This document shows positions 15,351 to 20,356 of a stretch of DNA of 20,356 nt, one piece after another; positions within the stretch are counted from its first letter, which is position 1; each line of letters opens with the position of its first letter. The translations under genes and the position numbers were made by a program. Source of the stretch: an uncultured Lachnospiraceae bacterium (GTDB taxonomy: Bacteria > Bacillota > Clostridia > Lachnospirales > Lachnospiraceae); assembly GCA_948441955.1 (NCBI GenBank), contig CAOJQZ010000042.1:1-20356 (forward strand), written 5' to 3'. The notes under the pieces were generated by a model that made no database searches, was not told the DNA's origin, and saw only the letters and a list, made by a program, of their open reading frames with translations.

Positions 15351-15842
15351 ATGAAATGCGATGCGAAGAAATTTGCACAGATGTATGAGAGTGTTTATAA
15401 AGACCTGTATCGTTTTGCACTCTGTCTGATGAAAAATCAGCAGGAAGCAGAGGATGCGGTCAGCGAAGCGGTTATATCTGCATATGAAAATATACGGAAG
15501 CTTCGTAAGGAGGAGGCTTTTAAGAGCTGGGTATTTACGATTCTTACGAATGTCTGTAAGAAACGCCTTAAGAAAATATCACAGGAGGTATCAAGAGAGA
15601 TATCTTATCCGGAGCAGAATATGCAGGAGAATACTGCTGCGCCGGAAAATGACCGGTCGCTGGCATTAGACGTAAGAAATGCATTTTTTGTTCTTACGGA
15701 GGAAGAGCAGTCGATTGTAGGATTATCTGTGTTCGGCGGATATAACAGTATTGAGATTGCAGGAATTTTGAAATTAAACGCAAACACAGTGCGCTCGAAA
15801 AGAAGCCGTGCACTTGCCAAAATGGAATGTGTATTGCAGTGA
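15351..15842 (+). CDS. ECF-type RNA polymerase sigma factor
   Basis: A 163-aa extracytoplasmic-function sigma factor. Region 2 covers about residues 8-75 (YKDLYRFALCLMKNQQEAED for core binding and -10 melting, then FKSWVFTILTNVCKKRL). A short linker follows and region 4 spans about 108-160 (LTEEEQSIVGLSVFGGYNS, then an IEIAGILKLNANTVRSKRSRA helix-turn-helix for the -35). There is no region 1.1 or 3. GGGAGG (15338-15343) lies 7 nt before the ATG. It is followed 24 bp later by a membrane-anchored beta-propeller protein, the usual place for an anti-sigma factor, so the pair probably forms an envelope-sensing switch. A candidate autoregulatory promoter is at 15282-15313. Confidence 0.92.
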   Translation: MKCDAKKFAQMYESVYKDLYRFALCLMKNQQEAEDAVSEAVISAYENIRKLRKEEAFKSWVFTILTNVCKKRLKKISQEVSREISYPEQNMQENTAAPENDRSLALDVRNAFFVLTEEEQSIVGLSVFGGYNSIEIAGILKLNANTVRSKRSRALAKMECVLQ

Positions 15843-15866
15843 GTTGAAAAAGAAAGGGGCATTCTT

Positions 15867-17816
15867 ATGAATAAAAAGGAGCAGCAGCTTATCCAGAGAC
15901 TTAGGGAAAAGACGGATAGTGTAACAGTTCCGGAGGGCGTAAAACCAGAGTCTATAGAGAAGGCGTTAGAGGAAAAGAAAAAGAATCAGAATCAGAAGGG
16001 AAAAGTCAGTCCATTTCATATCGGGGCACTGGCAGCTGCCTGCCTTGTTCTTGCGGCAGGAATTGCGGTATATAGAAACGGAAACACAAAAGAAATACAG
16101 AATATTCCGAAGATAAAGGAACAGAAGGCGGAGATAAGCAGTGAAAAGACAGTGGTATCTGCGGGAGATTATAACGAGATATATGGCTATATAGAACGCT
16201 ATAAGGAAGAGCAGGAAGCGCAGATGCGTGTATATGAGGAAGAGATGGCGGCTTATGATGCAGAGGGGGGAAGTTCAGTTTCGCAGGAGGCTAAAATGGC
16301 TGAAGCTGTAACGGAAGACACGGCTCCAATGAGTGCAAATGACATGGGTACAGCTTCCGGCTATTCTGAGACAAACGTGCGGCAGGAGGGCGTAGATGAA
16401 GGCGACGTTGTAAAGACAGATGGAACCTATCTCTATGTGCGTAAAGATAACGGCCGGGATCTGTCAATTGTAGACACACGCGGCGAGATGAAAGAGGTAA
16501 AGACAATTTCAGCAGGAGAAAATAAATGGATTCAGGAGATTTATCTGAATACAGAAAAAAAGACGCTGGTGCTGGTATGCAGTATATATGCAGATGATAA
16601 TGCAAAAAAAAGATATTGGTATATGGGAAACACGGAGGCCATAACCTTTGATATTACGGATCCGGAAAATCCGGAAGAAACAGGAAGAGTCACTCAGAGC
16701 GGGGATTATCAGTCTTCCAGAATGGCAGACGGATATTTGTATCTGTTCAGTTATTACGGCGTGGCATGGGAATATATAGAGCGAAATTCGCCGGAGACAT
16801 TTATCCCCCTTGTCAATGATACTGTAATTGCAGAAAAGGATATCTGTCTTCCGCCGGTTGCCAAAGGCTGTGAATATACAGTAATTTCATCCGTAGACAT
16901 TGAGTCGCCGTCCGAGACAGCAGATAGTAAAGCAATTCTGTCTCAGGGAGGACAGCTGTATGTGAGCGGGAAAAATATTTATTATTATGAAACTGTTTGG
17001 AACAGCTATCTGCTGCATGAAAGCCAGCAGACGACAATACGGAGCATTTCGTACAAGGACGGTGTGCTCACTCCAGGCGCCCAAGGGACAGTAAAGGGTT
17101 ATATTAATGATTCCTTTTCGATTGATGAGTATAAGGATCATCTTCGTGTTGTGGTGACAGACGGGGACGTCAATGCAGTCTATGTACTTAATAAGGAGCT
17201 TGAGACGGTCGGTTCCATCGATAATCTGGCGAAGGATGAGCGTGTATATTCTGCAAGGCTTATGGGGGATACGGGGTATTTTGTTACATTCCGGGAGACA
17301 GATCCGCTCTTTTCCGTTGATTTGTCTGATCCCGAAAATCCAGAAATTATCGGTTCACTTAAAATTCCGGGATTTTCGGACTATCTGCATCCTTATGGCG
17401 GAGGAAGGCTTCTTGGGATTGGCATGAATGTGGATGAGGATACCATGATAACTGACGGTGTAAAGCTTACGATGTTTGATATTTCTGACCCTGCAGATGT
17501 AAAAGAGGAGGATACATTTGTCTTAAAAAATGTGTATAGTACAGATGTTTCCTATGATTATAAGGCGTGCCTTGCAGATGCTGCAAGGAATATTATTGGA
17601 TTTGCCGGATATACCGACGGAGGGCAGGAGTATTTCATTTTTGAATATGATTCCAATAATGGATTTATATGTAAAATGAAGGAGGAGATTAATGGAAGCG
17701 GCGGGTCAGGCGCGAGGGGCGTATATATTAACCAGACATTATATGTTATAGAAGGAAATATTATTGAAGCCTACAGCCTGAAGGATTACGGCAAGGTGGA
17801 TGATATTATACTGTAA
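15867..17816 (+). CDS. Membrane-anchored beta-propeller protein, probable ECF anti-sigma partner
   Basis: A 649-aa single-pass protein. Residues 1-48 are charged and helical and should lie in the cytoplasm, one membrane helix spans about 51-68, and the remainder is outside. After an acidic helical stalk (100-150), the sequence TNVRQEGVDEGDVVKTDGTY (169-188) is the hallmark opening of the secreted beta-propeller family PF09826, and repeated DITDPENPE / DLSDPENPE / DISDPADV segments mark successive blades. The start follows AAAGGGG. Placed directly after an ECF sigma gene, its short cytoplasmic tail is a plausible sigma-binding anti-sigma domain, with the propeller sensing an envelope signal. 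No HxxxCxxC zinc anti-sigma motif is seen. Family is firm, anti-sigma role is inference. Confidence 0.85.
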   Translation: MNKKEQQLIQRLREKTDSVTVPEGVKPESIEKALEEKKKNQNQKGKVSPFHIGALAAACLVLAAGIAVYRNGNTKEIQNIPKIKEQKAEISSEKTVVSAGDYNEIYGYIERYKEEQEAQMRVYEEEMAAYDAEGGSSVSQEAKMAEAVTEDTAPMSANDMGTASGYSETNVRQEGVDEGDVVKTDGTYLYVRKDNGRDLSIVDTRGEMKEVKTISAGENKWIQEIYLNTEKKTLVLVCSIYADDNAKKRYWYMGNTEAITFDITDPENPEETGRVTQSGDYQSSRMADGYLYLFSYYGVAWEYIERNSPETFIPLVNDTVIAEKDICLPPVAKGCEYTVISSVDIESPSETADSKAILSQGGQLYVSGKNIYYYETVWNSYLLHESQQTTIRSISYKDGVLTPGAQGTVKGYINDSFSIDEYKDHLRVVVTDGDVNAVYVLNKELETVGSIDNLAKDERVYSARLMGDTGYFVTFRETDPLFSVDLSDPENPEIIGSLKIPGFSDYLHPYGGGRLLGIGMNVDEDTMITDGVKLTMFDISDPADVKEEDTFVLKNVYSTDVSYDYKACLADAARNIIGFAGYTDGGQEYFIFEYDSNNGFICKMKEEINGSGGSGARGVYINQTLYVIEGNIIEAYSLKDYGKVDDIIL

Positions 17817-17849
17817 TATTGTGTAATGCGCATAAATAGTTTGAAAATT

Positions 17850-17936
17850 ATGTGAAAAAAATACAATAAAAAAAATAATTAAAAATAAATATTAAAATAG
17901 TGTTGACAAATATGAGGCGCAGTGCTATTATATAAT
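17850..17936 (+). promoter_or_regulatory. Very strong sigma-A promoter with A-tract UP element
   Basis: An A-rich stretch (17850-17900, mostly A with scattered T) precedes TTGACA (17903-17908), a 17-nt spacer ending in TGC, and TATTAT (17926-17931), which overlaps TATAAT (17931-17936). A consensus -35, extended -10 and UP-like tract together resemble promoters of stable RNA genes. The predicted start is near 17938, yet no ordinary gene follows. Confidence 0.8.
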
Positions 17937-18028
17937 CAATCCAAAGGAGAAAGGTTCAACATCCTGACGAGAAAGGGATTTGGACAGAAAAGAATTTGGA
18001 AAATAAAAGGAAAAGGAGGCTTAATCCG

Positions 18029-18127
18029 TTGGACAATTATACAGAGACAATAATTCAATATGTTAGTGGTATGGCAGATAGCAGTTCCCATAGAATAAGC
18101 CTTATCCATAGAGTGACTGGCCGGTAA
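18029..18127 (+). CDS. Small ORF, 32 aa, unknown function
   Basis: A TTG start is preceded by AAAAGGAGG (18011-18019), a near-perfect ribosome site 9 nt away. The 32-residue product begins MDNYTETIIQ, has a central SGMADSSSHR and ends LIHRVTGR before TAA. It has no membrane segment or signal peptide. The good ribosome site and strong promoter 90 bp upstream favour translation. After the stop, the -1 frame stays open to 18216 and would encode a very basic tail (opening PVKKNEKKSRR), so a frameshifted longer protein is conceivable. Function unknown. Confidence 0.4.
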   Translation: MDNYTETIIQYVSGMADSSSHRISLIHRVTGR

Positions 18128-18352
18128 AGAAGAATGAAAAGAAAAGTCGGAGAAGTAAAACCGGAGAGAAAAGAAGATTCATATTTGCAGACATATTGAA
18201 AAGAATACCACAGTAAACAGAATAAGGAGTTAAAGGAATTGGAAAATTCCAGAAGAATAGGCAGAAATTGAGAGGAGTACAGACTCAGGGAACAAAAGGA
18301 ATCAAGATGAAGCCTCCGATTAAAATAGAATAAAATAAAATTGAATAACAGG

Positions 18353-18386
18353 CAGCCATTATAATGTAAGATTATAATGGCTGTTT
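18353..18386 (+). terminator. Perfect bidirectional hairpin terminator
   Basis: A 13-bp perfect stem (18353-18365 with 18371-18383) encloses a GTAAG loop and is followed by TTT on the + strand. It ends the candidate RNA transcript and touches the stop codon of the - strand gene at 18385, so it probably serves both directions. The U-tract is short on both sides. Confidence 0.65.
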
Positions 18387-18744
18387 AAGTTTGAGGAGAA
18401 TTATGAATTTCAGTATTCTGCAGATAAGGCTCAAGAAGAGAAATGACTTCCTCGCAGCCGGCTAATTCACCTGCATAGACAGCTTCAAAATAGTGTTCCG
18501 CGTACCAATCGAAGGTAGGATGAAATTCTTCCTCTCCGATTAGCTGAAGCAGGTGGAGCCGTTCCTGTTTCAGTTCATTTAAAAGAAGTTCCATGTAAGA
18601 GTAGGTATCCAAACGAGAAAGAATTTCTGTAAGCTTTTGCTTTTTATGTGCATAAACATAAGAGGAATAGCTGTCATCTTTGTTTTCCTGGCAGGCTTCT
18701 TCCGCCGTTTTGACGGCCTCTTTAATTGCCTTGCTTACTTCCAT
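18385..18744 (-). CDS. Hypothetical protein, 119 aa, helical
   Basis: A soluble-looking protein with no signal peptide or membrane segment, rich in Glu, Lys and Leu. The N-terminal half reads as helices (VSKAIKEAVKTAEEACQENK, then KKQKLTEILSRL), followed by LLLNELKQERLHLLQLIGEE. The aromatic-rich middle has FHPTFDWYAEHYFEAVYAGE, and the end is CEEVISLLEPYL. I do not recognise the family. The ATG is preceded on the - strand by a GGGGG-containing ribosome site about 9 nt away. It is the only - strand gene in this half of the window and is convergent with the candidate RNA, sharing its hairpin; it diverges from the coiled-coil gene starting at 18946. Coding potential is supported by length and composition only. 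Confidence 0.65.
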   Translation of the reverse strand: MEVSKAIKEAVKTAEEACQENKDDSYSSYVYAHKKQKLTEILSRLDTYSYMELLLNELKQERLHLLQLIGEEEFHPTFDWYAEHYFEAVYAGELAGCEEVISLLEPYLQNTEIHNSPQT

Positions 18745-18857
18745 TTTTCATAGCCCCCATTTAGTATTCACTGCAGTACATCATAACACAGTTTCTTCTT
18801 ACCCGGCTATAAAGTAAATATTATGTAATAAAAATTTAACATTTTCAATTGCTTATT

Positions 18858-18886
18858 TTGACAAGATGCGTGCTATATGATAAACT
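18858..18886 (+). promoter_or_regulatory. Sigma-A promoter for the TPR/coiled-coil gene
   Basis: TTGACA (18858-18863), 17 nt and TAAACT (18881-18886), the latter preceded by TGA as an extended -10. Transcription would start near 18893, about 50 nt before the TTG start at 18946. The rest of the 201-bp gap 18745-18945 shows no further clear feature. Confidence 0.65.
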
Positions 18887-18945
18887 TATATCTGTGAAAT
18901 TGTATGTAAAAGCATAGTATAAATACATTTTTGAGGTGAGGAATA

Positions 18946-20356
18946 TTGGATAAGTATGAATATCGGGTAAAAACAGAACAGATGCTGGAGTATATGGAGA
19001 AGCGCCAGCATAAAAAAGCAATGGAGATCGCAGATACAATTGACTGGCGCAGAGTAAAAAATGCGTCTATGCTGAGCACGGTTAGTGAAATCTATGAATT
19101 GAATGGGGAGTTTCAAAAGAGCCGTGATATATTGCTTGTGGCATTCGACCGTTCTCCTAACAGCAGAAAGATAGTATATCGTCTCGGTACGCTGGCACTT
19201 AGAATTAATGAGGTTGATGAGGCTTCAGATTGTTATGAGGAGTTCGTAAAGCTGGCTCCGAAAGATCCCAATCAATACATATTAAAATATAAGATATTAA
19301 AGGCCCAGGGGTCTCCTCTTTCTGAACAGATAGCGTCTCTTTCAGATTTTAAAAAGGCGGAGTATGTGGAAAAGTGGGCATATGAATTGGCCAGATTATA
19401 TCATGAGGCAGGCATGACATCGGAATGTCTGGAGGAATGTGATGATCTGATCCTGTGGTTCAGTGAAGGAAAATATGTATATCAGGCAATGGAGCTTAAA
19501 ATGAAATATAAGCCTCTGACACCGCTTCAGCAGGAGAAATATGATCAGTATAAAGGTGTGAAGAAGACGGGCGCCGGACGTTCTGATGCCTTGTCGCGTC
19601 CGGTTCCAAGACCGAAGAAAGAGACTGTTTTGGCGCCTGCGGCACATCCGGTTCCGGATGCAACGATGGAGTTTGACGAGATAGCGGAGGCAGCGCGCTC
19701 TGTAAATGAGACGTCAGACGGACTGTCAGAAGAGCAGGATGCGACGAGAAGGCTTCCCACAGGAGAGCTCAGCGCAGCTCTGGCTGCTATGGAGGCGCAG
19801 GAAGTATCTGTACCGGAAGAAGAGTTTAAAGAAGAGGAATCAGAAGAAGAGTTTCCAGAGGAGGAGTTTGAAGAAGCAGAACTGGAAGCAGAGCCGGAAG
19901 CAGAACATGATGTAAAAAAGAGCGCCATTACAACGGTTGTAAAAGGAGCAACCCTTGAAGAGGCTTTGGCCAATGGCGTAGCAGTGGCCAATGGAATTAA
20001 TCAGGAGGAGAAAAAAAGGATGGCCCAGAGAGAGGAAGAACTCCGGATTTCTGGCCAGATGAAGATAGAGGATATTCTGCTGGAGTGGGAAGAAAAGCAG
20101 AAGGTGAATGCAGAGGCAATTGAAGAGCAGAAGGAAAAAGATGAGAAGAGATTAGAAGAAGAACGTGCTGCTGTTTTAGAACGCAGACGGGCAGAGCAGG
20201 CGGAGGCAGAACGTAAAGAGGCAGAAGAAGTGGCGCGGCGTAAGGCTGAGGCAGAAGAAGCAGCGCGCAGGGAGGCTGAGAAGAAGGCAGCAGAAGAAGC
20301 GGCGCGCAGGGAGGCTGAGAAGAAGGCGGCAGAAGAAGCGGCGCGTAAGGAGGCCG
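18946..20356 (+). CDS. Large TPR-like and coiled-coil protein, N-terminal 470 residues (3' end outside window)
   Basis: The frame is open from a TTG at 18946 (GAGGTGAGG at 18933-18941 is the ribosome site; product begins MDKYEYRVKTEQM) to the window edge. Residues 1-190 are helical and TPR-like: paired helices such as VSEIYELNGEFQKSRDIL, IVYRLGTLALRINEVDEASD and WAYELARLYHEAGM. A linker with prolines (about 205-250) carries VPRPKK. A strongly acidic stretch (about 285-325, repeated E-E-F and EAE) follows, then a long charged coiled coil from about 355. At the end a 13-residue unit, AEEAARREAEKKA, is repeated. There is no signal peptide, so it is likely cytoplasmic or anchored further downstream. 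Function unknown; a scaffold or envelope-linked role is possible. Confidence 0.85.
   Translation, partial: MDKYEYRVKTEQMLEYMEKRQHKKAMEIADTIDWRRVKNASMLSTVSEIYELNGEFQKSRDILLVAFDRSPNSRKIVYRLGTLALRINEVDEASDCYEEFVKLAPKDPNQYILKYKILKAQGSPLSEQIASLSDFKKAEYVEKWAYELARLYHEAGMTSECLEECDDLILWFSEGKYVYQAMELKMKYKPLTPLQQEKYDQYKGVKKTGAGRSDALSRPVPRPKKETVLAPAAHPVPDATMEFDEIAEAARSVNETSDGLSEEQDATRRLPTGELSAALAAMEAQEVSVPEEEFKEEESEEEFPEEEFEEAELEAEPEAEHDVKKSAITTVVKGATLEEALANGVAVANGINQEEKKRMAQREEELRISGQMKIEDILLEWEEKQKVNAEAIEEQKEKDEKRLEEERAAVLERRRAEQAEAERKEAEEVARRKAEAEEAARREAEKKAAEEAARREAEKKAAEEAARKEA
20251..20356 (+). repeat. 39-bp in-frame tandem repeat encoding a coiled coil
   Basis: Units begin at 20251, 20290 and 20329 (period 39 bp, 13 codons), the last cut by the window edge; a shorter 30-bp relative lies at 20221-20250. 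Units 1 and 2 differ at only two wobble positions, indicating recent duplication. The array keeps the reading frame and encodes A/E/K/R-rich helix. Confidence 0.9.

Larger units (their letters stand above)
17938..18386 (+). ncRNA. Candidate ~445-nt RNA of unknown function (strong promoter to perfect hairpin)
   Basis: Between the strong promoter and the hairpin at 18353-18383 no frame on either strand is open for 60 codons. The first part has possible local folds: TCCAAA 17940-17945 can pair with TTTGGA 17979-17984, and AATTAT/ATAATT flank the small ORF start. A perfect GGAATT/AATTCC hairpin with a GGAA tetraloop lies at 18235-18250. The second half (from about 18125) is strikingly purine-rich and largely unstructured. 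I do not recognise a tmRNA, RNase P, SRP, 6S or riboswitch signature. It could be a regulatory RNA, a small-protein mRNA or a decayed gene behind a live promoter. Confidence 0.45.

Noticed and set aside
18134..18205. Further short ORFs downstream of the 32-aa ORF (for example ATG 18134 and ATG 18307)
   Set aside because: They are 8-23 codons long in purine-rich sequence where ribosome-site-like motifs arise by chance.
17938..18386. T-box, known riboswitch, tmRNA, SRP or RNase P RNA
   Set aside because: No matching conserved core was recognised, and no long downstream gene on the + strand follows the hairpin for it to control.
19545..19991. Long - strand ORF rich in Ser and Ala
   Set aside because: It is the antisense shadow of the Glu-rich linker of the + strand coiled-coil gene (GAA/GAG codons read as TTC/CTC), with no ribosome site.
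20221..20356. Possible CRISPR-like repeat array
   Set aside because: The units are contiguous without spacers and stay in frame within a coding region.

Overview
The window looks like chromosomal DNA of an anaerobic, low-to-medium GC Firmicute, most likely a Lachnospiraceae-type gut Clostridium. This is inferred from the A/G-rich coding strand, strong AGGAGG-type ribosome sites, frequent TTG/GTG starts and the gene families present. Nearly all genes run on the + strand. No rRNA, tRNA, CRISPR array, insertion-sequence transposase or phage gene was found.

Region A (1-8349) is a sugar-uptake and catabolism locus. It holds the C-terminal part of a solute-binding protein, two MalF/MalG-type permeases, a PfkB-family kinase, an ADP-dependent glucokinase/phosphofructokinase-like kinase, a class II ketose-bisphosphate aldolase, an RpiR-type regulator, a D-lyxose/D-mannose isomerase and a LacX-like mutarotase. 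No ABC ATPase is present, so a shared ATPase encoded elsewhere is expected. The enzymes can be ordered as aldose import, anomer conversion, isomerisation to a ketose, two phosphorylations and aldol cleavage. With D-mannose this gives mannose > fructose > fructose-6-P > fructose-1,6-bisphosphate > trioses, with the unusual feature that the second kinase may use ADP. Three intercistronic hairpins, one terminator and one near-perfect internal promoter suggest graded expression within the locus.

Region B (8389-11771) holds a formate/nitrite-family channel, a convergent DUF885-type metallopeptidase-like protein and a small lipoprotein. The two convergent genes meet in a perfect 42-nt palindrome, and both stop codons lie inside that repeat element.

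Region C (11836-15216) is a two-gene operon: a CdaR/PucR-type regulator 12 bp ahead of an aconitase-superfamily hydratase resembling E. coli YbhJ. It is followed by a second copy of the palindromic element.

Region D (15282-17816) is an ECF sigma factor with a plausible self-recognised promoter, followed by a membrane-anchored beta-propeller protein that probably acts as its partner or anti-sigma factor.

Region E (17850-18386) has no conventional gene, yet begins with a very strong promoter behind an A-tract and ends at a perfect hairpin. It contains a 32-codon small ORF with a good ribosome site, and is the best candidate here for an undescribed RNA or small-protein locus. A small unknown protein (- strand) and the start of a large TPR/coiled-coil protein with a 39-bp tandem repeat complete the window.
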